Shown here: positions 8,961-17,142 of the stretch, piece by piece
Layout of the letters: every line of letters starts with the position of its first letter
Numbering within the stretch: position 1 is the first letter of the stretch
Origin: Symbiodinium natans
Lineage: Eukaryota > Sar > Dinophyceae > Suessiales > Symbiodiniaceae
NCBI GenBank assembly: GCA_905221605.1
Contig: CAJNDS010000436.1
Location: forward strand, 1-25,000
Direction: 5' to 3'
Length of the DNA stretch: 25,000 bases
Notes under the pieces: model-generated
The model's database searches: none
The model's input: the letters and a program-made list of their open reading frames with translations, nothing else
What the model was told of the DNA's origin: nothing
Made by a program: the position numbers and the translations under genes

Positions 8961-9345
8961 TGACGCAAAACGACAACTCTCTGCGTGTTTTCGCATCTTC
9001 GCAACGCAAAATCGACGACCCTCTGCGTGTTTCCTGTCCGTGATGATGCAAAAACGACAACCCTCTGCGTGTTTCCGCGTCCTCGCGACGCAAAAACGAC
9101 GACCCTCTTTGTGTTTCCGGTGCGTCGTACGTGAGATGCCAAGAACGACAACCCTCTGTGTCCTGGCTCGTGATGCCAAAACATGACAACCCTCTGTGCG
9201 TTTTGGCGTTGGCGTAACGCCAAAAGCACGACCCTCTCCTGATGCAAAAAACGACAACCCTTTCAAAAACGACAACCCCCTGCGCGCTGTTGCGAGTTCG
9301 CGAGGACTTGGCAACGCAAAAACGACGACCCTCCGCGTGTTCTCG
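8961..9345. repeat. Degenerate minisatellite, unit about 45-50 bp
   Basis: Seven or eight diverged units each contain a form of CGCAAAAACGACGACCCTCTGCGTGTTT followed by a variable GC-rich part. Open frames on both strands here read only repeated peptides, with no domain. Confidence 0.88.
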
Positions 9346-9347
9346 CG

Positions 9348-9625
9348 GGCATGGATGCTCTGGCCATTCGCGCGCACTGGTGACACGGACTTGGTCATCG
9401 CGCGAGCAAGCGCGTTCTCCTCTGGCATTCCATGCAGACGGGCGTGGGTGCTCTGGCCATTCGTCCTCGCGCGGGCACGGATGCTCTGGCCAGCGCGCGG
9501 GTCACACAGACGTTGTCATCGTGCGGGCACGTTATCATTCGCGCGCACTGGTCACACGGACGTCGTCGTCTGGCGGTCATGGATGCTTGGGCCACTCGCG
9601 CGCGCTGGTCACAGAGACGCCATCC
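9348..9625. repeat. Second degenerate minisatellite, unit about 33-90 bp
   Basis: About five units built on GGCA-GGATGCTCTGGCCATTCGCGCG followed by CACTGGTCACACGGACGT-type sequence. It directly abuts the first minisatellite but has a different unit. No coding meaning was found. Confidence 0.8.
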
Positions 9626-9661
9626 TTAAGCCCTATACGAAACCCTGCGAGGTGCGCGCGT

Positions 9662-9710
9662 GCGTGCATCCAAGTGAGATCTGAGTGTACTGGCGACGTG
9701 TCTAGTTGAG
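9662..9710. repeat. Short dispersed repeat R3, copy 2
   Basis: Second copy of the 2495-2543 block. Its last six bases, GTTGAG, are shared with the start of R2 copy 2, so this position is a recombination joint between two repeat families. Confidence 0.8.
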
Positions 9711-10051
9711 AGCAAACCACGTACCTGGCTGTGTGTCTAGGTGTGCGTTTGTGTCACCTGCAGTGTTGACATGTTCTCGTTTGACGACTCTGCTTGTCGT
9801 GCTCTGCGTGTCATTGCGAACACGCGTGTTGCACATGTTGCACTGTGCGTTCAAGAGTTGACCCTCAAGCTTTCCAATTGGTCAGCCAACGGTTGAGGGC
9901 CACCTCGGCTTGTTTGTCTCAGAATTTTGCCCCGCCCTCCTGCCGCAAAGAGGGTTGTGGGTTATTTTTATGTGCCAGGGGGTTTGTGTGTTTGTCCCCA
10001 GCGCTGAGTGTCACTGCAGCTTCACATGCAAAGCATGTTCCTTTTGGATCT
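9705..10051. repeat. Dispersed repeat family R2, copy 2
   Basis: Direct repeat of 1171-1525. Where copy 1 enters the CT microsatellite, this copy continues into unique sequence (GGATCTGCCCGACTC). This shows the copy-1 microsatellite grew from, or inserted at, GGATCTCTC. Confidence 0.88.
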
Positions 10052-10286
10052 GCCCGACTCTATCGGCCTCGTGGCTGGAAAAGAAAGTCCGACGCGAGCG
10101 AGAGTTCCAGTCTGTGCATGGCTAGCTGCGCTAAGTTGCATGGCCTTTGCTTGCAGGTGTTCTACACGCGGGTGTTGCAATAAACTGAGTGTCATGCTGC
10201 AGCAACCGTGCTCTCAGGGCCAGTGTGTCGTGGGGGCAAAAGTGTAGGGTTGCTTTGTGAGATTTGTTCCAAGTTGTGGTAGTGGG
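10052..10286. other. Unique spacer between R2 and R1 copies
   Basis: No gene is seen. It includes a second copy (about 10199-10230) of the CAGCAACCGTGCTCTCAGGG motif of 8868. Confidence 0.4.
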
Positions 10287-10512
10287 AGTGCGACCGCAGC
10301 CCATTTTCGACTTTCTCACCCTCCACAACCCTCGAAAATAGGGCAGGGGGGGTTCTAGTGCGACTTGACCTGGCCAGTGTGCCCGGTTGTCGAGGGGGAC
10401 TGCGTGCGCCTCCCTGGGTTGTCGTACTGGTTTGTCTAGAATGATTGTGATCTAGACGTTCGTCCACCTTTGTGCAAAACAGGTAAAAGAGTCTCGGCGG
10501 GCAGGGTGGGCT
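10287..10512. repeat. Dispersed repeat family R1, copy 2
   Basis: Closest to copy 1 through CTAGACGTTCGTC, then carries an extra CACCTTTGTGCAAAACAGG-like segment that copy 3 also has (CACCTTTCTGCAGAACAGG). Confidence 0.87.
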
Positions 10513-11017
10513 AGCGGGTGGGATGCAAGGGGGCTAAGGGGGCCTGTTGGCTCTTGGTGTGCACTGGATTTGCGTGTGCCCCCCCTGCTTGGAGTGGTCT
10601 TCCGTCTCAGACATGTTGCGCGTGCTGAAGCAGTGGTCCATAAACGTTCTCGAATTTGCGCGCGCGTTTGTGCTTCGCTTCAAGATGCGCAGTGTGGTGT
10701 TGCTGTCTCCTTGCCTTTGCTTGCTTTTCTCGTGCAGCCCATCTGCAGCATGGTGCGGCCAAGCCGAACTGTCGCGGTTGCCAGGCTTCCTTTGCTTTTG
10801 AGTTAGAAGGCCTGCGGTTGCGCCCGGCAGTGAGGACAAGTTCCCTGGACTAAAGCTCGAACTGGATCCGCCTGCGCAAGTGACATCTCAGGCTTCTGCG
10901 TCTTCATCCTCGGTTTGCTTGCCAGTAGCACGTGGTCACGTGCTTGATTATGTTTTGAGGTGAGCTCTTTGATCAGCACGCGCGAGGCAGGCTCCATGTT
11001 GCCTTGTGCTGATCCTT
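10513..11017. other. Spacer with a possible exon-like patch
   Basis: A pyrimidine-rich stretch ends in CTTTTCTCGTGCAG (about 10723-10736) and is followed by an open frame that reads KPNCRGCQASFAFELEG and ends at about 10853. It may be a fragment of a spliced gene, but the protein is not recognised. Confidence 0.3.
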
Positions 11018-11220
11018 ACTTTCCCACCCTCCACAACCCTTGAAAATAGGGCAGGGGGGGTTCTAGTGCGACTTGACTGGCCAGTGTGCCCGATTGTCGA
11101 GGGGGACGCGTGTGCCTCCCTCGGTTGTCATACTTCGTCCACCTTTCTGCAGAACAGGCAAAAGAGTCCCGGCGGGCAGGGTGGGTTTTGAAGGTTTGTC
11201 TCAGTGCAGGGAAGATCTCC
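11018..11220. repeat. Dispersed repeat family R1, copy 3
   Basis: Third direct copy. It lacks the GGTTTGTCTAGA part of the middle but shares the right-hand tail of copy 1 (GGTTTGTCTCAGTGCAGGGA). Confidence 0.87.
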
Positions 11221-13296
11221 AAAACACGGCGTAGCCAGATTGCTACAATCTAGTTAGCAAGATCGCGCCTGCCGTCCGGCTATTGCCAGTTAACTATTAA
11301 GCAAAAAGAGCGAACCGCAAACTTTTGTTCCACCTGAGCATGGAGGGCGGGTAAATCGTCTGGACGGCAGGTTCAAGACGAGCGCCGGGAGCAGGTTTGT
11401 TGAGCGCTTGCAGCGTCCAAGAAAACGCAGTCGTGCAGATTGCTGTTTTGCAGCTGCAGTGAAGGATGGCTTGCTGCGGTTGCAGATGATCATGCGCACC
11501 GAACTTGGTAGGCTTTCTACGTGTGAGATGCGCGGTGTGATGTTTGTGTCAGTCTGTGCTGCAGGCGCTATGGCCTCCAAGGTAAGCGAGCAGGCTGCAA
11601 AATAGTGATGAGCAGCGGCGCGTGTTACTTTCCAAGGTTGGTGCCGTGATCGCTCGTGTTCTTTCTACGATGGATGACCCGTCAGCGATGTCGCGGTGCT
11701 TGATGAGTCGATCCTATCATGTTTATTTGCTGTCCATGCTTTGGCAGAGAGTCGCGTGAGGCCGGTGTCGTTCCTCGCCCTGCCGAGTTTGCTTGGCAAC
11801 GATGGCACCAAGGGCAGCAAACGGACTGTGAGGGTGAAACTTGTCGGACAAGAACCGCGTGTTCCCAAAAGTTTTGCGGCGCGTCCCTTCTTCTTTCTTG
11901 TGCTGTTCTGACGCGTGCGCTCGAAATTCAGTGTACTGGTGCCAAGGCCGAGCTGGCAACCTTGGAAGCAGCTCGTGACAGCAACTGGGTGCGTAGCTTG
12001 TTCGGAGTCATGCTGCGTGACGTTCCTTTGCTTCGGAGGAAGCAGATATGAAATCGGTAGCTTGGATGCACATATCTCCAACACTATTGGGGAGGTTTCG
12101 CTTTTCTGGTCCAGGTGGAAGCTCGCCTGCGAACTTTGGGCGACTTCGTTGCGCGTGAATTGGAGTCCGAGTTGAGAGCTCAGATGTTTCGTATCACAGC
12201 TGTCCGCCGTGCTGGCCGTGCTGGTGGTAAAGCAGCAGCCTTCCTGGCAAGACGCACGGAAACACCAAGTCAGGTTCATGTCTTCTGTTTCCTGGATTCG
12301 CTGTTGCCTTCTGAGACCCTTGACGCAAGCGTCTTGCAGGTGAATATCGAGATGGGACAGCAGCCTTACCCAACCATGTCTTCACTGGTGAAGGAGCGTT
12401 ATTCATGCGCCGCGAGACACCAGCGTCTCCAGAAACTCGCTGGTAAAGCGTCTTTGCGCGCTGCAATGACGTGGGTAGTGACTGTGGTGTTTGGCTGGTT
12501 TTGCCTGCTTCTGAAGCGCTTGAATCATCCCAGTCTTCGCTTCCAGAAGGTTGCTGTCGCCCTCCCCTCCCACCTACGTGCGCTCGAGGTAAAGCTGCGT
12601 GTCACGCGTCCTTCGCGAACACAGTGAGATCAGGGCTCTGGGAATCCGGGTTTCGCGCTGCGGGCAGGCTAGGATGAAAGAATTAGATAGAGGGTTCGCC
12701 TTTGACTGGCCCGCGTCAGCTAAAGTGTCCGAGGCGCGCCAGTGCGCGATAGTTTCTGCGAGAGAGCTCTGGTTACGAGAGCGCGCGATAGCGCGCGAGA
12801 GGGTAGGTGTTGGTTTGAGCTTCTTCCCGCGATAGTCCGCGTCAGTGCAACCCCCAAAAAGCACGTGCGCGTCAGCGCGCGAAGAGGTCTGCAAAAGGCC
12901 GCGCGAGAGCCCGCGAGGGCACATAGTCAAATGAAAAGTTCAAAGGGTTTTCGCCGCTGCTCATGTGTGGAAACATGTATGCTGCTCTGTTTGTGTGCTC
13001 AACCCAAAATGTGAGACTCTGTGTCCACTGGGCCGCCCCTGAGATCAGGGACATCCAACGCACTATGAGGGAACCCCTCATGAACCGAGTATAGCCCCCC
13101 CTTCATGCCCATGGAGTGAGTGCACAGAACGCAGCATAGAAAGTATAAGAGCATGATGTAAGCTGTCGCGTGGCGGCAGGACATGCAGATGCGAAGAGAT
13201 TTGCGCGAGGATGTCAACCGTGAGGTCATTCTGGACAGTGAGCTGGACTTCCTGGAAGGTGCAAACAAGATTGCAACAGCAGCACTGAGTGCGGCT
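11221..13296. other. Unassigned region with exon-like patches
   Basis: No gene can be called. Several patches look like short exons of a helical protein. After a pyrimidine tract and AG, 12115-12180 reads EARLRTLGDFVARELESEL. After AG at about 11930 a patch reads AKAELATLEAARDSNW. At 11588 there is a strong donor-like AAG-GTAAGC. These could be remnants of a retroelement Gag or of an intron-rich gene. Alternating-purine GC-rich palindromes (GCGCGCGATAGCGCGCG) lie at about 12780-12797. Positions 13030-13068 repeat 8779-8817. Confidence 0.3.
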
Positions 13297-13388
13297 GCGG
13301 CCCGTGTCAGATCTTTGTACAAATGAGTGTGGGCCGAAATATGCGGCCCGCGTCAGTTCTTTGCGCAAATGAGTGTGGGCCGAAGTCT
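13297..13388. repeat. Tandem duplication, two 46-bp units
   Basis: Units 13297-13342 and 13343-13388 both read GCGGCCCG-GTCAG-TCTTTG followed by CAAATGAGTGTGGGCCGAA, with about five differences. Confidence 0.85.
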
Positions 13389-13564
13389 CCAGCCCGTGGC
13401 CTGTGACCAAGATCATATCGCCTGTTTCATCCTGTTGGGGCTTGCACGGCCCTTCAATAGCGAGTCAGCAGCTGTTTTAGTTTGACCCACCCTCGCCCCA
13501 GATGTTGCTGCCGAGTCATGCAGGCTCATGCAGGTTCTTTCTTTGTGTGTAGCCCAGAAATTTC

Positions 13565-13677
13565 GAGCCCTACCACTCCGCCCGAATCAAATTTGTGAGG
13601 TGGCAGGTAGTCTCGCGCGTCCGACTTTTAGTGGTCGGTGCGAATGAAGACGACCTACCGCCGCCTGCCGAGTGTCC
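13565..13677. repeat. Diverged linker/B-like end module
   Basis: CCACTCCGCCCGAATC (13573) matches the A2-B2 linker of element 2 with one mismatch. GGTGGCAGG follows, then an imperfect hairpin around CCGAC/GTCGG, then CCGCCGCCTGCCGA (about 13659). The order and spacing follow B2. I infer an end of an element related to element 2. It lies about 300 bp upstream of the element 1 recombinase, so it could be the left end of element 1. No second copy is available to prove that. Confidence 0.55.
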
Positions 13678-13968
13678 TTTCAATCCTTTCTCAAGCCCAG
13701 CTTTGCGAGCGTGTTGCAAACGCATGGTACGTGTAAATCACGTGTTTTTGCGTGGACTGAGCTTCCATAGTACAATAGCTGAGGGTCTCCGAGGCTCTTG
13801 CGACCGTTGCGGATACGTGTGCCACGATAATGCACCGCGCGTCCGTGCGCGTCGCGTAGTTGGTCCCTCGAGTCGTAGGTCCTAATCGCGAGATCAAAGG
13901 CTTCATGTCAAGGAGCCTGCTGCACAGCGCTGATGCACCGCGGATTCGCCTTCGAGTCGTGACAGGGT
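13678..13968. other. Leader region upstream of the element 1 recombinase
   Basis: No gene is seen. GC-rich runs of GCG/CGC words occur at 13838-13858. This may be the 5' untranslated part of element 1. Confidence 0.35.
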
Positions 13969-15372
13969 ATGCCTGCGTACAGCGTCAGCTTGCGCATGCA
14001 CCATACACTCACAACTGCAGCCGTTTTCATTGCAGAAATTGCTGCAGTAGTCGCATATTTCTGCGCCCTTTTTCTTGTCGTTGGTGCGCTTCTTTGCTGT
14101 CTTCTTTTTGTTGCAGTGCCGTGGACATTCCATGTTCACAGAGCTGGCCGCCCTTTGCCAGGGAGTGGTGTGGCCAACCCTCAAAACACATGCTCTCGTG
14201 CTTTTTTGCAAACTGGTGGCTTAGCAAATCCTTCCGCGCGTGTTTCACGCGCAGAAGTTCCGATCTGGCGCAATACTGAACGTCAGCTGTGTTCTGTTGA
14301 ACTTGGGGAACCGGCTCCGAAAGTGGCGCGAGTTGCGAGAGTCGCTTCTAGTTTGGAGGGCGCTGGCGCCTGTGATTTGGGTGGAGCAACTTCACTTCGC
14401 CGAATTGAGGATGCTGACAGGGTGAAATTTTGCAAAGCCTGGGCCATTGTCGCTCGAGGGTGTTTGCAGTGGAGTTCCTTTGGTCTTTCGGACATCAAGG
14501 AGATCCATCTAGAGCGGCTGTTTGAAGACAGGGCTGCGTCCACACTTCGGAAACATCTTAGTGGATGGCGCCGGTGGATTGAGTTTTGTTTCCCACTGGG
14601 TTGGTCAGTGGGAGCTCCTAATCTTGCTCAGGTTCTCGACTTCCTCGAAGCTCTGGCCAGTGGTGCTTGTATGGACCGCGGCAAAGGTCGAGTAAGCAAA
14701 GGGATGGGTGTTTTGTCGGCGATGCGTTTTGTTGCGTGGAAGCTTGAGTTGAAGTGTTTGCGGCAATCGCTTGATTGCTCGTTGGTTCGGGTTTGGTCAT
14801 CCCGGGACAAGTGGCAGAAAGGCCACACGCGTGAAGCCATCCCGCTTTCCCTTCAGATGGTCAAGAATCTGGAGAAAGCTTGCTCTTCTGCCGCAGAGGA
14901 TGACCTATGGCTAATTTTATGTTTTCTTCTCATGATCTTTGGTAGTTTGCGTTGGAGTGATGCTCAACGGATTGACCTGGCATCTGTGGTGTGTGACAAA
15001 GACTGCTTGTATGGATGGTCGTGGCGCTGCAAACAGGATGCTGGAGGAATGCCCTGGGGAGTTGTTTGCGAAGGTGTCTGTGGTAGCAACTGGGGGCATG
15101 CGTTCTTTCATGAGCTTTCGCGTTTGCGATCTTCATCTCCATCCAGGGATTTCTTGATTGGTAGATCTGGAAGTCCTATTGGCTATTCAACTGCTCTTGC
15201 TCACTTCAGGCGGTGTTTGGTCAAGTATTGCGGTCTCACCCTGGCTGCGGCTGCCGAGTATACTATGCACTCCATGAAATGTACATTCTTGACCTGGGCT
15301 CAGCAGGTTGGAGTGGGTTCTCGCGATTGCAGTGCCTACTGCTTGTGCCGAAGTTGTGAAGGAGTCCTTTGA
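13969..15372 (+). CDS. Tyrosine recombinase of element 1, nucleophile region missing
   Basis: A 467-residue frame. A helical core-binding part (STLRKHLSGWRRWIEFCF, about residues 187-204) precedes the catalytic half. There GSLRWSDAQRI supplies Arg at 328, and MHSMKCTFLTWA supplies the H-x-x-K box at 434-437; Lys in place of the second Arg is, as I recall, common in related recombinases. After TWAQQVGVG the sequence jumps to SRDC and ends. No Tyr-bearing helix of the usual kind is seen, and I infer a small deletion. The first ~50 residues are hydrophobic and come from a pyrimidine-rich stretch ending CTTTTTGTTGCAG at 14116. I think this is intron or leader, with true coding starting after it. 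The 3' end overlaps the reverse transcriptase frame. Confidence 0.75.
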   Translation: MPAYSVSLRMHHTLTTAAVFIAEIAAVVAYFCALFLVVGALLCCLLFVAVPWTFHVHRAGRPLPGSGVANPQNTCSRAFLQTGGLANPSARVSRAEVPIWRNTERQLCSVELGEPAPKVARVARVASSLEGAGACDLGGATSLRRIEDADRVKFCKAWAIVARGCLQWSSFGLSDIKEIHLERLFEDRAASTLRKHLSGWRRWIEFCFPLGWSVGAPNLAQVLDFLEALASGACMDRGKGRVSKGMGVLSAMRFVAWKLELKCLRQSLDCSLVRVWSSRDKWQKGHTREAIPLSLQMVKNLEKACSSAAEDDLWLILCFLLMIFGSLRWSDAQRIDLASVVCDKDCLYGWSWRCKQDAGGMPWGVVCEGVCGSNWGHAFFHELSRLRSSSPSRDFLIGRSGSPIGYSTALAHFRRCLVKYCGLTLAAAAEYTMHSMKCTFLTWAQQVGVGSRDCSAYCLCRSCEGVL

Positions 15373-16378
15373 GTCAGCTTCTTTGCTGGCTGGTTCTCTT
15401 GAATCTTCGGCTGTTGATGTGGGGCATTTGAAGAGTAGTAATTCATCTTTGTCAGCTTGCTGTCCACAAACGAATGCTTGTGTGAACCTGCGCTCGCGGA
15501 TCCCTATTGTTGATGGTGGGGGCTGCCTGTCTACAGCTGATTGGAGTGTACCCCGCGAAAGGGAGGATCACTTTTCTGCCTTGCGAAAAAGGTTTGGCCA
15601 TTTAGCCTCCGAGTGGGGTCTTCTGAAAAGGCTGAGCGCTCATGTTGAGAATCGCTGCGAAGAGTCTCTGTTCACCCCAGATGAGGTCGAGGTGTTGCGC
15701 AGTGAGGTTTTGTCATTTCTTTCCAGCAAGGGTTTTGCCTGCGACGACAGCATTGTGGACAACCAGCCCTTTCTGTTAAGTGTTTGGCAAGCGCTGTGTA
15801 CCTTGACGTCTGATCAGGATGTCGAACTTCCTAGACTTCTGCTGGAAGGCGTTTCCACTGGGATTGTGCAACCAATCCCTCCTTCAGGTGTATGGGAAGA
15901 GGTCGCGGAACCTGTCGCCGTTGAGCAGGATTTGCGGGTGCATCTGGAGCCGTGGCGCAGTGCTTCCGATAATTTGGCTTTGGCAAAAAAGCTTGTCATG
16001 GATGATGTTGCCGCCGGCCACGCGTTTGTTCTTCCTGGAGGGGAAGCAGAAGCTCGTGCGAGATGGGGAGATCGTATTGCTGCTGGCAAATTTGGTGTAG
16101 TTCAGGTGCCTGGCAAGAACCCGCGACTTATTGGGGACGGGTCCGTCAGTGGTGCCAACGCGGCTAGCCAAGTCCTTGAGAAGGTACGAAATCCTTCGTT
16201 GCACGCCGTGCAACGATTCTTGTCTTGCGTTGACCGTGCTATGAGCTGGTGCCTCTGCAGTTTTGACGTGAAGGGAGCGCACAAGTTGGTGCTTGCGAGA
16301 GAGTATGAGCAGGGGTACTCTTGTTTTGTGCTGGATGGTGTTTGGTATTGTTATCGGAGTTGCTACTTTGGATGTTAA
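15308..16378 (+). CDS. Reverse transcriptase of element 1, N-terminal part
   Basis: An open frame of about 356 codons without a convincing ATG at its start, ending at TAA 16376. Its last third is the fingers and palm of a reverse transcriptase: FGVVQVPGKNPRLIGDGS, then CSFDVKGAHKLV, whose Asp (codon 16265-16267) is motif A, then WYCYRSCYFGC. The next expected block, starting KWAAYWFSRVGAW, lies in the +1 frame directly after. One extra T in TGTTAAG (16375-16376) explains the break. Upstream residues (DHFSALRKRFGHLASEWG and following) have no recognised domain. The protein would copy element RNA to DNA. It is not functional as it stands. Confidence 0.8.
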   Translation: MEWVLAIAVPTACAEVVKESFESASLLAGSLESSAVDVGHLKSSNSSLSACCPQTNACVNLRSRIPIVDGGGCLSTADWSVPREREDHFSALRKRFGHLASEWGLLKRLSAHVENRCEESLFTPDEVEVLRSEVLSFLSSKGFACDDSIVDNQPFLLSVWQALCTLTSDQDVELPRLLLEGVSTGIVQPIPPSGVWEEVAEPVAVEQDLRVHLEPWRSASDNLALAKKLVMDDVAAGHAFVLPGGEAEARARWGDRIAAGKFGVVQVPGKNPRLIGDGSVSGANAASQVLEKVRNPSLHAVQRFLSCVDRAMSWCLCSFDVKGAHKLVLAREYEQGYSCFVLDGVWYCYRSCYFGC

Positions 16379-16607
16379 GTGGGCTGCGTATTGGTTCAGT
16401 CGTGTTGGTGCTTGGTTGGTGAGGATGCTTCATCGCGTCATTTGGGTGAAGCACGGGTTATTTTTGTTTGTGGATGATGGGCTGGAGTTTTTGCCTACTG
16501 CCGTGGCACCACTTCTGGCGCTTCATTCTCTAATGTTTCTTTGTGGGATTGGCGTGCCTCTGAGCTGGGGCAAGTTGCGCTTTGGTCAGTGCTTGGTGTG
16601 GATTGGC
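16377..16607 (+). pseudogene. Reverse transcriptase of element 1, middle part up to the insertion
   Basis: Frame 3 continues the palm: KWAAYWFSRVGAW, then LFLFVDDGLEF, with the catalytic Asp pair of motif C at 16473-16478. LCGIGVPLSWGKLRFG and CLVWIG follow, where the sequence is cut by A1 of element 2. The next residues, WKFHADTCQ, are found at 24411 in the same frame, recreating the WIGW stretch familiar in this family. The open frame that runs on to 16778 past 16607 is repeat sequence, not protein. Confidence 0.88.
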
Positions 16608-16734
16608 TCGCAGTGCAGGAGTGCCCGCAGTGCACGTAGTGACATGTTACGAGCGCTTGCACCTTTGCGAGTTTGGTTCGAAGCTCGTCGTAGAGAGCTC
16701 GTAGCAGATGCAAACTCTTTGCAAGTTTGTCGGA
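16607..16734 (+). repeat. Split direct repeat A1
   Basis: 128 bp from CTCGCAGTGCAGG to TTTGTCGGA. It is identical to A2 except for one base (GCAGATGC here, GCAGCTGC in A2). Its first two bases, CT, are shared with the target. Confidence 0.96.
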
Positions 16735-17142
16735 AAGCTTTCCCCCGCGCTCATGGTGCGAAACGCTTCGGTGGCTGATGCTGTCGACTCCACTCTGGCG
16801 CCTGGCTGCACTTGGGGCGGCGACGTCCCAGCCGACATGTTGCTGCGCTTGGTCACGGGCACGAGCTGAACGGAAGTGAAGGATAGCCCGCAATGAAGAG
16901 GACGTTATGTGGGGAAGCAAGATTGGCAAGCGTGACAAGTGATTTCGTTTGCGTGCGTGTGATTTTTTGTCCCGTCTCTGTTGTTTAGTGGCGTGGCTTG
17001 CTTGTTGGGGTTGATTGCTGATGTGTGCAATGCGCTTTGCAAATGCTTGTTTGACCCAATGCTTGCAGGTCATGTTACTTCTCTGAGGCGCGTGGTAGCG
17101 TCCAGAAGTAGGTCGTCGAGTCGCCGGTGTTGAAAGAGAGCC
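16735..17142 (+). promoter_or_regulatory. Element 2 leader with likely acceptor site
   Basis: About 400 bp of untranslated sequence between A1 and the recombinase ATG. It is expected to hold the promoter, but no motif is recognisable. CCAATGCTTGCAG ends at about 17069 after a T-rich stretch. I infer a splice or spliced-leader acceptor there, 70 nt before the ATG. Confidence 0.4.

Noticed and set aside
8961-9345. Regularly spaced repeats resembling a CRISPR array
   Set aside because: Units are diverged, contiguous and without constant-length spacers, and the context is eukaryotic.
8659-9428. Minus-strand frames of 120-205 codons
   Set aside because: They are translations of the minisatellite; all frames give repeated peptides with no domain.
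13969-14116. Hydrophobic N-terminus of the element 1 recombinase as a membrane anchor
   Set aside because: It is the translation of a pyrimidine-rich stretch that ends in TTGCAG, better explained as intron or leader.
16670-16690. GGTTCGAAGCTC as a tRNA B box
   Set aside because: No tRNA cloverleaf or A box can be drawn around it, in A1 or in A2.
16608-16778. C-terminal extension of the element 1 reverse transcriptase past WIG
   Set aside because: This sequence is repeat A1 and is found again at 24075; it is not protein.
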